Below, one piece after another: positions 1 to 8,742 of a DNA stretch of 64,000 nt. Where the stretch lies: NCBI RefSeq assembly GCF_000422905.1, contig NZ_AUGY01000040.1:1-64000 (forward strand), in the 5' to 3' direction. The notes below the pieces were generated by a model. It had not been told where the DNA came from, searched no databases, and saw nothing but the letters and a program-made list of their open reading frames with translations. Numbering within the stretch: the first letter of the stretch is position 1; every line of letters begins with the position of its first letter. This DNA is from Paenibacillus alginolyticus DSM 5050 = NBRC 15375 (GTDB lineage: Bacteria; Bacillota; Bacilli; Paenibacillales; NBRC-103111). The position numbers were made by a program, and so were the translations under genes.

Positions 1-201
1 GATCTGCTGGAAATCATTGAGGCTCGGCATCAGAATGCCTCAACGATTTTCATCTCTCAATTTGCTCCCGAAGGATGGCACGATAAAATTGGAGAACACA
101 CCATGGCGGACGCCATCTTAGACCGTATCGTTCATAATTCCTATCACATGCTCATCGACGGCGAAGATTCGATGAGAAAGCGAAAAGCACAGTTGATTTA
201 A
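1..201 (+). CDS. istB: IS21-family helper ATPase IstB, C-terminal fragment
   Basis: The first 66 codons are open from the left edge to a TAA stop. The end of the protein reads like IstB, the AAA+ ATPase that assists the IstA transposase of IS21-family elements: it has ISQF, a W-H-D-K-I-G-E segment, ADAILDR, and a basic tail ending GEDSMRKRKAQLI. The Walker motifs and the N-terminus lie outside the window, so whether the element is intact cannot be told. It is followed directly by terminal repeats typical of an IS21 right end, which supports the call. Confidence 0.85.
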   Translation, partial: DLLEIIEARHQNASTIFISQFAPEGWHDKIGEHTMADAILDRIVHNSYHMLIDGEDSMRKRKAQLI

Positions 202-237
202 GTCCAGCATTGCTAACGAGAGCCATCTATTCGCGGT

Positions 238-308
238 GGCTCTCACCTCTGAGAGGGCGGCTCTATTTCATTAACAACGTGGCTCTCACTCATTAACCCA
301 GCGGCTCT
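238..308 (+). repeat. Four phased GGCTCT repeats at the IS end
   Basis: GGCTCT begins at 238, 259, 281 and 303, so the copies are spaced 21, 22 and 22 bp, close to two helical turns. Two copies share a longer match (CTC/TTCATTAAC). An inverted GAGAGCC lies at 218-224. This is the pattern expected of transposase binding sites at an IS21 terminus. Confidence 0.7.
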
Positions 309-421
309 GCCGCACCGAAATATTCAATTTCCAACAAATGCATGAGCTCTTATATCCTTTGTTATTTTATTTGGGGAGACTAAGGGGGCTTCTCCTTTAC
401 TTATCTGAATATGCATGCAAT

Positions 422-970
422 TCACTTTGTTATTTCTTGTATTATCAATTCAATGATCGTTTCAATAGGTAATAATCCATCAACAATATAGTCCGAGTTA
501 GGCTTTACTGTACTTAACATATTTAGATATGCATTTCTACCGCGATCATGATAATTAGTGATATCATTTTGAATTATTTCGGTCTTCGTATTTTTGTAAT
601 CTCTCTGAATTCGTCTACATAACGCTACATCCAGTGGGGTATCAATAAAAATTGTAAAGTTTAATAGCTCACTCATTGCCTTGTGCCGATAAGCAAAAGG
701 ATAATCAAGTATTATATATTTGAGTGACTGGTTTTCAGCAAAAATTAGAGATCTGAGATCATTAATTAGTGGTGTTAAATTCCATTGGCTATGATCAGCC
801 CCGTTCTCTACCCACTCACAAATGTCTTTTGGACTATCATCAAAATCATACTCATCAAAATATAATGCCTTGGATTTCACTAAAGTAGCATTCAATTGTT
901 TTACTAAAGTGGTTTTGCCACCACCAGATACTGCTGAAACAGCAAGTACAAATGGTTTTTGTTGAAGCAT
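422..970 (-). CDS. P-loop kinase of the uridine kinase type
   Basis: A 182-residue protein. Near the N-terminus it has a Walker A loop, SGGGKTTL, after a beta strand (FVLAVSAV). Further on there is a Walker-B-like segment ending IILDYPFAYR and a basic lid-like region with C-R-R-I-Q-R-D. This fits small nucleoside/uridine-kinase-like P-loop kinases, but the substrate is unknown. I chose the ATG at 970 because AGAAGGTG lies just upstream; the longer frame up to 1060 would run into the neighbouring phosphotransferase gene. It probably forms an operon with that gene. It is AT-rich, like the rest of this accessory block. Confidence 0.7.
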   Translation of the reverse strand: MLQQKPFVLAVSAVSGGGKTTLVKQLNATLVKSKALYFDEYDFDDSPKDICEWVENGADHSQWNLTPLINDLRSLIFAENQSLKYIILDYPFAYRHKAMSELLNFTIFIDTPLDVALCRRIQRDYKNTKTEIIQNDITNYHDRGRNAYLNMLSTVKPNSDYIVDGLLPIETIIELIIQEITK

Positions 971-1043
971 CCGTACACCTTCTTTCAAAAATAGAAAATT
1001 TTTAAAGAATTTCGTAAATGTCCTCGCCTTCATCAAGTCGCTT

Positions 1044-1904
1044 TCAAAGTAAATTTCCATTTAAATGTGAATTACTCTTTAATATGTTCTTTACTCTGGT
1101 AATTGTATTTGAGCTTTTAGGCAGACCAACAATTCTATTCAGTAATAACCATCTAAGGCAAGCTATTGCCTCAAATAATTCTAGTTCTTCATTTGTATAT
1201 TGATTTTGCGATTTATAAGCAGAACGATAAACGGAACCATACCTTTCTCCAACATAAATCTTAATTAAAACAATTGACCAAGCAATATCATATCTTGGGT
1301 CACCAAGTTGCCCGTTCGTCCAATCTATTATTGTGAACTTACCTTCCGCTTCCAAAATATTTCCCAAATTAAAATCACCATGAATAAGACAATCTTGTTT
1401 AAGATTCGCACTTTCAGTAAGCCGGATTAATAGATTCTTAATGTCCTGATGTTCTTCAATTCTCGGGTAAAAATAGCTGACAAAATCATGTTTTTGATAT
1501 ATTAAACTATCCAAATCTTCTAGAGGAAATCTATGAATATTGGTTAATAACTTTGCAAGTTTAGTAAGTTTAGACTGATTTACTTTATTTATAGGTGACC
1601 CGTCAAAACTGGTTAGTAAAACCTGATTTTTATTCTTATCCAAACCCCAACCAAAAGGCTTTGAAACTGATAACCCTCGGATATAAAGAGCATCTAGCAA
1701 CTTATACTGACGTTCAACATCTGGCTTTGAATCCCTATTCCATACTTTTAGTACAAAGCTTGTTTCGGCTGTACAAATTTTTGTTACTTCTGCTTCAAGT
1801 CCAGAATCCAAAGGGATAATGGTTAATGAACTTCCTTGTTCTAGCAATGAATCAATTACTTTGCTTTTTACTATCCAGTTAATATCTCTAATTGGTTCAC
1901 CCAT
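1044..1904 (-). CDS. Aminoglycoside phosphotransferase (APH)-fold kinase
   Basis: 286 residues with the APH signature: the catalytic loop HGDFNLGN followed by the metal-binding IIDWTNGQLGDPRYDIAWS-type segment. This fold transfers phosphate from ATP to small molecules (aminoglycosides, choline, homoserine, sugars). Nothing in the sequence fixes the substrate, and I would not infer antibiotic resistance from the fold alone. The start is supported by AAAGGTAG upstream of the ATG. Its end lies just before the P-loop kinase start, suggesting co-transcription of the two kinases. Confidence 0.8.
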   Translation of the reverse strand: MGEPIRDINWIVKSKVIDSLLEQGSSLTIIPLDSGLEAEVTKICTAETSFVLKVWNRDSKPDVERQYKLLDALYIRGLSVSKPFGWGLDKNKNQVLLTSFDGSPINKVNQSKLTKLAKLLTNIHRFPLEDLDSLIYQKHDFVSYFYPRIEEHQDIKNLLIRLTESANLKQDCLIHGDFNLGNILEAEGKFTIIDWTNGQLGDPRYDIAWSIVLIKIYVGERYGSVYRSAYKSQNQYTNEELELFEAIACLRWLLLNRIVGLPKSSNTITRVKNILKSNSHLNGNLL

Positions 1905-1958
1905 GGTTCTCTACCTTTCGCGGGGATTTCTTATTACCTTCCAGTTAATGCAATTCCA

Positions 1959-2114
1959 CTACCTCTTTACATTACCAAATGTAATTTTCATGTTTGGTGC
2001 ATATGTTAAGTAAGAATGATCAGCGAATTCCTTTGAAAATAGCAACTCAGCTTCATATTGCTCCATCGCCTCATTCAGCATTAATCCCTGATTCACTAAA
2101 TTATGAATAAATTC
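1959..2114 (-). pseudogene. Severed C-terminal part of the adjacent methyltransferase
   Basis: Beyond the TAG stop of the upstream methyltransferase the same reading frame stays open for 51 codons and ends with a second TAG. The translation (starting EFIHNLVNQGLMLNEAMEQ and finishing KITFGNVKR) looks like a real protein tail, with a helical region followed by a basic end, and matches my recollection of how related methyltransferases end. It therefore appears to be the original C-terminus cut off by a single GAG-to-TAG type change. There is no start codon and no ribosome binding site of its own. Confidence 0.6.
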
Positions 2115-2837
2115 CTATTTCTCTCCAGGTAGTTCCCCTAACCCTTCTTCCCTCAAAGAGTTAAAAAGACTTCGCTTACTTAGCAAGTTCATATTCTGAT
2201 CCAAGAAATTAACCTTATCACTTACTCTACACTCAACGTTCTTCAAACCTAACTGACTGAGATAGATAGGTAATTTGATTCCAATATTTCCGTCCTTACC
2301 CTTGCGATTAAAATCTCCCTCGTACAATTTTTGCAAAATACCCAATTTAATCACTTGAGACTGCTCCAATTCATCAAAACCGTAGTTTGACATGTTAGCA
2401 ATCCAATGTGGTTCAAAGCAAATGACCATTCCATCATCTAAAACACAATCAATCATCTTCTGAAGTATTTTCTTCGAATCAGTCATATGTAATAAAAAAG
2501 CATGACAAATAGCTATGTCATACTTTCTATCAATTGTTACTTCTTCAATATCACTTATGAAAAATTCTGATGGATAAGGCTGATTTTGAAAGACCTCCCT
2601 TGCCGTATTAATAAGTTCATTCCCCTTGTCAATTCCCGTATAGGTTGATCCTTCAGGTAAAAGAGGCAACAGTTTAAGCCCTAAATATCCAAAGCCACAA
2701 CCATAGTCGATGATGTTCACCGGTTTTACAATCTTCCAAACACTTTTCACTAAAAACTCTAAATAATCATCATTGTAATACAGCCCTCGCGTATTTCTTA
2801 AATATTCAATCTTGTTATCCCAGTAATATTCGGACAT
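2115..2837 (-). CDS. Class I SAM-dependent methyltransferase, truncated by in-frame stop
   Basis: 240 residues. Motif I is IIDYGCGFGYLG (SAM-binding glycine loop), followed by an acidic YTGIDKG (motif II), a DIAICHAFLLHM-type motif IV, and a VICFEPHW strand. This is the Rossmann fold of small-molecule methyltransferases. It ends with GELPGEK and a TAG, but the frame continues for 51 more sensible codons to a second TAG, so the protein is probably shortened by about 50 residues from an ancestral 292. The catalytic core is complete, so residual activity is possible. The ATG at 2837 has GGAA upstream. The substrate is not predictable. Confidence 0.75.
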   Translation of the reverse strand: MSEYYWDNKIEYLRNTRGLYYNDDYLEFLVKSVWKIVKPVNIIDYGCGFGYLGLKLLPLLPEGSTYTGIDKGNELINTAREVFQNQPYPSEFFISDIEEVTIDRKYDIAICHAFLLHMTDSKKILQKMIDCVLDDGMVICFEPHWIANMSNYGFDELEQSQVIKLGILQKLYEGDFNRKGKDGNIGIKLPIYLSQLGLKNVECRVSDKVNFLDQNMNLLSKRSLFNSLREEGLGELPGEK

Positions 2838-2904
2838 TTTAAGGTTCCTTCTTTATTATGACTTAAGGTGATTTCATTTTTCATTCACTCCGTTGAATTT
2901 TTGA

Positions 2905-3354
2905 TTAATGATTTTCTTTTAAAAAAGCATGTAGTATTGGTTTATCTGGAGGACTAATATTGTCAGGTATCTCACCTAATTCAAAAAATCTAATTTCTGC
3001 TACTTCTGACTCGTCTTGATTGATAATTCCATCAAATTCTTTACAAATATAAGCTGCCACTACGTTATAGACCTCATCGCCGTGTGGATATTTGTAGTAC
3101 AGCTCCTGACCTGAAAATACATCTAATAACTCAAACTTCTTGGCTTGCAAACCGGTTTCTTCAAATAATTCTCTTCTTGCTACCTGTTCCATTGTTTCCC
3201 CAGGCTCTAAGGATCCTCCAGGCAATCCCCACATGCCATTATCAGTTCTTCGCTCAAATAAAATGGAGTTATTATGAATAACAACGACACAAGCACCGGC
3301 CATAATCAAAGGTCTTGTTCCAACGTTCTTTCTTAAGTCCATTATGTAACCCAT
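2905..3354 (-). CDS. Nudix hydrolase
   Basis: 149 residues with a complete Nudix box: GGSLEPGETMEQVARRELFEETGL fits G-x5-E-x7-R-E-U-x-E-E-x-G-U, where the R-E-x2-E-E part binds the catalytic metals. Such enzymes hydrolyse nucleoside diphosphates linked to another moiety; the substrate is unknown. The start at 3354 has GGAGTGAT at good spacing; a second in-frame ATG four codons later is possible. The gene sits between two methyltransferases in the AT-rich accessory block. Confidence 0.85.
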   Translation of the reverse strand: MGYIMDLRKNVGTRPLIMAGACVVVIHNNSILFERRTDNGMWGLPGGSLEPGETMEQVARRELFEETGLQAKKFELLDVFSGQELYYKYPHGDEVYNVVAAYICKEFDGIINQDESEVAEIRFFELGEIPDNISPPDKPILHAFLKENH

Positions 3355-3378
3355 AGTTATATCACTCCTCGAGATTAT

Positions 3379-4191
3379 CTATTTTCTTCGACCGATATAC
3401 AATAAATGTGAAGACACTCCTAATATGTGAGGATTCTCAGATTCTTTGTAAATCGTATTCATTACTTCTTGAAATTCTTCTTCGCCACGGGAACGCCAAT
3501 ATTCAAATTGCTCTTGCTTAAATGAGCCAGCTATACTTGATGACCCAATCAATTTGATGGTCTCAAATCCCTGAGATTCCATGTATGGATTAATGTCTTC
3601 TATGTTAAAATAATACGCCCCTGTGAATCTCCCTTCATCCTGATGATTAAATATACCCGTTTCCAAAAATAAGTTGATATCTGCTATGTTATCATTCGGT
3701 TTCCAGTGTTGAGGGTATAATAAGGAAGTGGTTAGGTGACGTATCCTTGTCATAAATGCGACAAATACAATACCATCCTTCCTAGTAACTCGATGCAATT
3801 CTTGTACGGCAGAATCCCGGTCCGCTGATGTTTGTAAATGATATAATGGTCCCAACATTAAAGATGCATCAAATTGCTCATCATTGAACATGTCTAAATT
3901 TCTTGCATCAGCAATATGAAAACCTTTGAAAAATTCTTCCAATTTCAATTCGACTGCCTTCTCACCAGCTAATTCCACTAATCTCGGAGTAAGATCCGTT
4001 AATGTAACATCATAACCATTTTTCGCTAACTCAACTGAGTATTTACCTGGTCCAGCTCCGTTATCTAAGATGTGCCCTTTCTGCGGCAGCAAGCTCCTAA
4101 TATGGCGCCAGTTAACAATGAATTCAATTGGCTCTCTATCAAGCCGGCCCCATTCGTCAAATCTATTATAATAATCTATCACTTTATCCAC
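3379..4191 (-). CDS. Class I SAM-dependent methyltransferase (Methyltransf_11 type)
   Basis: 270 residues. The SAM-binding loop is ILDNGAGPGKYSVELAKNGY (motif I), then VTLTDLTPRLV (motif II acidic residue), DARNLDMF, and a MLGPLYHL motif IV. The remainder is a long C-terminal cap with aromatic residues that may bind substrate. It begins with GTG at 4191, chosen because TAAAGGAGAAG precedes it; an ATG one base out of register just upstream is not in frame. Substrate unknown. It is the first gene of the leftward accessory run. Confidence 0.8.
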   Translation of the reverse strand: MDKVIDYYNRFDEWGRLDREPIEFIVNWRHIRSLLPQKGHILDNGAGPGKYSVELAKNGYDVTLTDLTPRLVELAGEKAVELKLEEFFKGFHIADARNLDMFNDEQFDASLMLGPLYHLQTSADRDSAVQELHRVTRKDGIVFVAFMTRIRHLTTSLLYPQHWKPNDNIADINLFLETGIFNHQDEGRFTGAYYFNIEDINPYMESQGFETIKLIGSSSIAGSFKQEQFEYWRSRGEEEFQEVMNTIYKESENPHILGVSSHLLYIGRRK

Positions 4192-4278
4192 GCATATCTT
4201 CTCCTTTATTTAATATCACTCCTTTCTTTAATTCAATATATTCCAAAATATCCCTCTATTTCATATAAGGAGAAAATC

Positions 4279-4311
4279 AAAAAGGACAGCACCCCCTTGG
4301 AGTATCCGTCC
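4279..4311 (-). terminator. Second hairpin terminator after the DinB-like gene
   Basis: On the minus strand an imperfect stem closed by GGAC/GTCC with inner CTCC/GGGG pairs and an AAG loop is followed by TTTTTG. It lies about 20 nt beyond a first terminator, giving a tandem pair between the core genes and the accessory block. Confidence 0.5.
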
Positions 4312-4330
4312 CGAAGACAAAAATGTGCGC

Positions 4331-4364
4331 AAAAAAGCGCACGTCACTAAGCAACATGCGCTTT
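4331..4364 (-). terminator. Rho-independent terminator of the DinB-like gene
   Basis: On the minus strand AAAGCGCA pairs with TGCGCTTT around a 15-nt loop and runs into TTTTTT. It lies immediately after the stop of the DinB-like gene. An overlapping alternative hairpin (GTGCGC/GCGCAC) uses the same bases. Confidence 0.75.
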
Positions 4365-4369
4365 TACCA

Positions 4370-4867
4370 TTACATTGACGATGAATCTCGTAATAAAATT
4401 TTATAAAGTTTAATGATACTTATATGCATGCCTTCATGGTACAAATTAAAACTAAGAAACTGCTCTGGCGTTTCCAAGGTCATTCCGGCTGAAGTTGTAT
4501 AAGGTGGAACAATCTTCTCATGCATGCGAAGATCAAGCACGTCACGTATCCGCCCTTGCTGATCTTTCAGCAAGTTCTCCAACTCTGGCAAAGTAGGAAC
4601 TAAAGCGGAATCGGGCCAATTTAAAGGCGTAGTACCATACTCAAACTGCTCCTTGAACCCTTCAGGCAAACGAATCGGCAGTCCCAAATATTGAAAGGCG
4701 AACCGTTCAAGCACCACGTAAATGTGCCCCAGCTGCCAACGGATCGTATTTCGAAAGCCATCGGGGATACGGTCAGCTGTTTCTTCGGTAACTCCATCCA
4801 TCAATTTTAAGGTTTGGCCCCTCACGAAAGCCAGCTGTTTGAACAAATAGTGTTCTATCGTCCTCAC
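4370..4867 (-). CDS. DinB-family protein
   Basis: About 165 residues forming the four-helix DinB/YfiT type bundle. The likely metal-site histidines are in QLGHIYVVLERF (first third) and NLYHEGMHISII near the C-terminus, the usual H...HxxxH layout of the family. DinB-like proteins are metal-binding; some act as thiol-dependent transferases, but most have no assigned role. The annotated GTG start lies almost on top of its GAAGGAG, so the true start may be a few codons further in. Two terminators follow it. Confidence 0.7.
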   Translation of the reverse strand: MRTIEHYLFKQLAFVRGQTLKLMDGVTEETADRIPDGFRNTIRWQLGHIYVVLERFAFQYLGLPIRLPEGFKEQFEYGTTPLNWPDSALVPTLPELENLLKDQQGRIRDVLDLRMHEKIVPPYTTSAGMTLETPEQFLSFNLYHEGMHISIIKLYKILLRDSSSM

Positions 4868-4937
4868 TCCTTCAAATCATTGTTTATGGCATATTATACC
4901 ATAATTTCATAAGGATCGATTTCTTTCTATTAAAAAA

Positions 4938-5420
4938 CTACATGTTCAAATTACGCTCTTCTTTACGCAGCTTGCGCGCGGCAAATCGTGTTTCGGCTGT
5001 TTCGAACAGGCGCTTTTCTTCATCCGTTTCAGGTATGATTTCCGGCACCGGACACGGTTGTCCGTTATCATCTAGCGCCACGAAGGTTAGGTATGCTGTT
5101 GCAGTACGCTTCTTTTCGCCTGTCAGAAGGTTCTCCGACTCGATTTTCACATATACCTCCATCGAACTTCGATGGGTCCACGTAACAAATGCCTCTAATT
5201 GAATAGCCTCACCTAGTTTGACAGGGGCGAAGAAATCCAAGCTATCACTAGATGCTGTTACGACACCTCTGCGCGAATGACGCATCGAAGCAATCGTTGC
5301 TACCTTATCTATATATTGCATTACACGGCCGCCAAACACGGTATTATGATAATTCGTGTCCGCCGGCAAAATGATTTCTGTCAGCACGGTTCGAGAAAGT
5401 CTTGCTGGTTTTGCTTCCAT
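4938..5420 (-). CDS. Acyl-CoA thioesterase, hotdog fold (YkhA-like)
   Basis: 160 residues of the single-hotdog acyl-CoA hydrolase family. Visible family features are the DTNYHNTVFGGRVMQYID stretch (catalytic Asn/Asp region and long helix), VTASSDSLDFFAPV, and TATAYLTFVALDD. It hydrolyses acyl-CoA to free acid and CoA; chain length is not predictable. AGGAGG precedes the ATG. A second paralogue with the same layout lies at 33069-33581 in this window, sharing FGGxxMxYID and LTFVALDDN. It lies directly downstream of purT. Confidence 0.85.
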   Translation of the reverse strand: MEAKPARLSRTVLTEIILPADTNYHNTVFGGRVMQYIDKVATIASMRHSRRGVVTASSDSLDFFAPVKLGEAIQLEAFVTWTHRSSMEVYVKIESENLLTGEKKRTATAYLTFVALDDNGQPCPVPEIIPETDEEKRLFETAETRFAARKLRKEERNLNM

Positions 5421-5465
5421 TGTGATTTCCTCCTGATGATGACTTTTGACTTGGATAATCTATTC

Positions 5466-6644
5466 TTATTCGTAGTTTAGTTTAAGTAGTCCAGCTGCTT
5501 GCTTCGCTAAGCTTCGCGCTTCCTCTACCGTATCTGCACTGCTCAGCGCAACAGCCATGCGGCGTCCCACTTTCGTCTCCGGTTTACCAAAGACGCGAAC
5601 CTGTGTACTGGGTACGGATAAAGCTTGCTCTAATCCGCTAATTGTATACTCTACTTGTTCACGATCCGCTTTAAGGGTATAGCTAGCACCTGGCGTCAAA
5701 AGACGAATTCCTGTGATTGGCAGCCCCAGAATAGCTCTAGCATGCAAGGCGAACTCGCTCAAATCCTGCGTTGCCATCGTAACCATGCCTGTATCATGCG
5801 GCCGCGGCGAAACTTCACTGAAATAAACGCCTTCCTTGGTCAAGAACAGCTCAACCCCATAAAGTCCGAAGCCTCCGAGAGCATCCGTAATGGTTTTGGC
5901 CATGTGTTGGGCGTCTAAAATTTGCTGCTCCGTCATTGCATGAGGCTGCCACGATTCGATGTAATCTCCATCTTTTTGAATGTGACCAATCGGCTCACAA
6001 TAGGTTGTGCCAGAAACAGATCGAACAGTCAACAGCGTAATTTCTGATTCAAAATGAATGAATTCTTCTACAATCACACGAGCGTTTTTCGCGCGGCCGC
6101 CTTCCATTGCAATGTTCCATGATTGTTCTACATTTTCAGGTGTGCGACATACACTTTGACCTTTACCCGAGGAGCTCATGATCGGTTTAATGACACATGG
6201 TGTACCAATCTCCGCAACAGCTGCATGTAATTCTTCTAGGCTATTTGCAAAAGCATACTTCGCTGTCCGCAGCTCTAGTGTTTCTGAAGCAAGGCGACGA
6301 ATCCCCTCACGGTCCATCGTCAAACGGGATGCTGTAGCTGTAGGAATGACGCGATAGCCCTCCTTCTCAAGCTCCACAAGAACAGGCGTAGCGATCGCTT
6401 CAATTTCAGGTACGATAAGATCCGGACGCTCTTGCTCAATCAAGGCTCTAAGCTGATCTCCATCAAGCATATTAATAACATGACTGCGGTGTGCTACTTG
6501 CATAGCTGGTGCATTCGCGTAACGGTCAACGGCAATTGTTTCAATCCCTAGGCGCTGCGCTTCGATAACAACTTCTTTCCCAAGCTCCCCAGATCCAAGC
6601 AGCATAATTTTCTTGGCTTTGTTCGATAATGGTGCTCCGTACAT
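5466..6644 (-). CDS. purT: Formate-dependent phosphoribosylglycinamide formyltransferase (GAR transformylase 2)
   Basis: 392 residues, the normal PurT length. It carries out the third step of purine synthesis using formate and ATP instead of 10-formyl-THF. The N-terminal pre-ATP-grasp domain begins [20 protein letters not shown]; the ATP-grasp domain contains [15 protein letters not shown] (phosphate loop) and the metal-binding [14 protein letters not shown] segment. GGGGGA lies nine bases before the ATG. Purine riboswitch features were looked for in the 150 bp upstream and not found. Confidence 0.93.
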   Translation of the reverse strand: MYGAPLSNKAKKIMLLGSGELGKEVVIEAQRLGIETIAVDRYANAPAMQVAHRSHVINMLDGDQLRALIEQERPDLIVPEIEAIATPVLVELEKEGYRVIPTATASRLTMDREGIRRLASETLELRTAKYAFANSLEELHAAVAEIGTPCVIKPIMSSSGKGQSVCRTPENVEQSWNIAMEGGRAKNARVIVEEFIHFESEITLLTVRSVSGTTYCEPIGHIQKDGDYIESWQPHAMTEQQILDAQHMAKTITDALGGFGLYGVELFLTKEGVYFSEVSPRPHDTGMVTMATQDLSEFALHARAILGLPITGIRLLTPGASYTLKADREQVEYTISGLEQALSVPSTQVRVFGKPETKVGRRMAVALSSADTVEEARSLAKQAAGLLKLNYE

Positions 6645-6792
6645 GAAATGAAATCCCCCTTATGTGATGTCGAAGTAAGCTAATAAATGGTTTGACGTGT
6701 ATGTAAGTAAAAAAACAATAATAGTGATAAACTGGGCATTTCTGCTAACATAAACATAAAAATACCTTGATCTATTGTAAAGGATTTCGACA

Positions 6793-8742
6793 TTAAAAGA
6801 TAGATTTGAGCAGAAGTTTGCGCAAAATAGGCACCAACTGTTCGGCGAGATCCTCCACATTGGGGACGACAATACTGCTGCGCCCATACATGTTGCGCAT
6901 AGCAAGTCTCTCCGTTTCGTGGACAGCGCCACTGGCCAGAAAAATGCTGATGACCTCAATACCTTGACGACGAGCTTGCAGCACGGCTTCATAGGTGTCG
7001 AGGATACCAACATCATTGTAATTGGCGGCCGAAGGCTCGCCATCCGAGAACACCAAGAGGATGCGCTGCCGTTCTGTGCGCCGCAGCAGCCGCTCCGTCA
7101 TGCGGCGAATCGCGAAGCCGTCGCGATTGTCCTGCTGCGGCTCAAGCTGCAGCAGAGCAGCGCCGCTTCCGGACGCTAACGAGGAGCTGAAGTCGACCGC
7201 AACCTGGAACAGGTTCGGCGCTTCCTGCTCAGTGACGCGGTCCGCGTCCTCCCAGAATCCCACGATTTCGTGAGGGATTCTCAAGGATCGGAGCGTCTCG
7301 TGGAAGAGCACGAGACCGAGCTTGGTTTCGTCCATTTTGTCATACATGGACGCCGAGCAGTCGACGAGCAGCGCGAACGCCGCATCGAGCTGGGGTACCG
7401 GCGCGCGCTTCTTATAGAATAAGCGCGGCATCTCTTGCGTCACGGCTCGCGTAAGCCGCTTGTCGAGCCGCCCGAACAACCGATCGCCATGCGGGGCGAT
7501 CCGCTTCTGCTCCAGCGTGCGCCGAATGGCACGCTGCAAGGGCTTCGCGAGCGGCGCTGCGCGCTCGCTCAGGCGCCTGTACCCGGCCTCCTGCGCAGCA
7601 GTCGGCCGTGCAGGCGCCAGCCAAGTCGCCGTCGCATACGCGGCGACTGTGCCCTCCCCGGGCCCCGCGGCAGCGGGCACGGAAGCACCCTCGCGCCGCT
7701 CGCCGGAGGCGGCGCCAGTGCGCCTGGCGCGCACCGAGCGCCCTTGGGCGATGGCGAGCGCCTGATCGGCCGCGTCGTCCTCGCGGGGCGCAGACCCCTG
7801 CGCGGCTGTGCGCGAGCCGCGCTCCAGCTCGAACCGCAGCAGCCCCGGGCTGCGGTCGCTGCTCTCGCGGTGCCAGGTCGGCATGCGCTCCTGGCCCGGC
7901 AATTGACGCTCCCCTTCTAGCTCGGGGAGCACATCATCATTGGCGAGCCGCTTCGCACGCTTAAGCTCGCCCTTATACCCTGCAGGCAGCGGCTCCGCCA
8001 CTCCGCTGCCCGGCTGCATCCAGAAATAAGCGGCTGTCGCATCTCTGTCTAACCAATAAGACAGCGAGTCCATCATCGCCTCGCAGCAAGAGGCAACATC
8101 AGCTGTATGTGCCGCTTCCTCAATCTGCTCCAAAATCGGATACAACTGAGCTAACCGGCCAGAAAGTCCAGCACCAGCATCTTCTAAGCCTCTATGCCAT
8201 TCCAAACCAGTAAACCAACCATACACCAATAAAAGAATAGCGTCTGCCAACTCGCTTTTGCTCAGGTGTGTCCGGAGCTTATGTTGAAAATAGGCACGCA
8301 AAATGCGATGCCGATGTGCGAATACATGGGCCGTCCCCGGTCTGCGGGCTCGACAAATACGCTCTAACCGCATATCCTCACATAGTGCAAAGAGCGAATT
8401 AGCCAGCTTCGGGAAACTCACTCTTTGGCAAAAGCGTAGATATGACTTTAACGCGTCAGCCCCTGTGTACCATGCACTACCGATACCACGCAGGTAAACA
8501 TCACTCTTCATTCCTGCCGTTTTATCAACCGGAGGATAATCCCGCCAAAACTGACTCACGGTTATACGACCGGAAGCTTCTTCATAGTCTGAATGGAACG
8601 CTGCTTCTACCTCAAGTTCTTTGCGCTTGGTGAACATCCGGGCCAAATCTACAAGCTGCATTTGCAGCATTGCATCGATTTTATCCTCTAATAAGCTTAG
8701 CTTTCCTACAAACATAGGCTCAGAATAACGTCTCGGCCGCAT
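6793..8742 (-). CDS. yojO: VWA-domain protein, YojO/NorD-like partner of a MoxR ATPase
   Basis: About 649 residues. The C-terminal 200 residues form a von Willebrand A domain with a MIDAS motif, LVDCSASM (DxSxS), and a later VFSDGEPS strand. The N-terminal half resembles CoxE/NorD-type proteins. The middle (roughly residues 290-400) is low complexity, rich in Ala/Arg/Gly/Glu, and its DNA is far more GC-rich than the flanks. It overlaps the MoxR ATPase by 23 bp if the first ATG is used; an ATG at 8715 would remove the overlap. MoxR/VWA pairs act as chaperones or metal-insertion systems; the client is unknown. Confidence 0.8.
   Translation of the reverse strand: MRPRRYSEPMFVGKLSLLEDKIDAMLQMQLVDLARMFTKRKELEVEAAFHSDYEEASGRITVSQFWRDYPPVDKTAGMKSDVYLRGIGSAWYTGADALKSYLRFCQRVSFPKLANSLFALCEDMRLERICRARRPGTAHVFAHRHRILRAYFQHKLRTHLSKSELADAILLLVYGWFTGLEWHRGLEDAGAGLSGRLAQLYPILEQIEEAAHTADVASCCEAMMDSLSYWLDRDATAAYFWMQPGSGVAEPLPAGYKGELKRAKRLANDDVLPELEGERQLPGQERMPTWHRESSDRSPGLLRFELERGSRTAAQGSAPREDDAADQALAIAQGRSVRARRTGAASGERREGASVPAAAGPGEGTVAAYATATWLAPARPTAAQEAGYRRLSERAAPLAKPLQRAIRRTLEQKRIAPHGDRLFGRLDKRLTRAVTQEMPRLFYKKRAPVPQLDAAFALLVDCSASMYDKMDETKLGLVLFHETLRSLRIPHEIVGFWEDADRVTEQEAPNLFQVAVDFSSSLASGSGAALLQLEPQQDNRDGFAIRRMTERLLRRTERQRILLVFSDGEPSAANYNDVGILDTYEAVLQARRQGIEVISIFLASGAVHETERLAMRNMYGRSSIVVPNVEDLAEQLVPILRKLLLKSIF

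Larger units (their letters stand above)
1..330 (+). mobile_element. Right end of an IS21-like insertion sequence (partial)
   Basis: IstB tail plus about 130 bp of non-coding DNA carrying four GGCTCT repeats. IS21 elements characteristically carry several transposase-binding repeats at each end. The exact terminal dinucleotide and any target duplication were not identified; the end lies somewhere between the last repeat (near 308) and about 415. Confidence 0.7.

Noticed and set aside
1044..1904. Aminoglycoside resistance gene
   Set aside because: The APH fold is used for many substrates and nothing here points to an antibiotic.
6645..6792. Purine riboswitch before purT
   Set aside because: The conserved pairs and loop sequences of the guanine/adenine aptamer were not found.
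6660..7043. 127-codon minus-strand ORF overlapping the end of the VWA gene
   Set aside because: It overlaps the C-terminal VWA domain in another frame and has no supported start.
7435..7964. Long plus-strand ORFs of 100-160 codons antisense to the VWA gene
   Set aside because: They are Arg/Ala/Pro-rich shadows of a GC-rich region and lack starts with ribosome binding sites; the minus-strand frame has the VWA domain.
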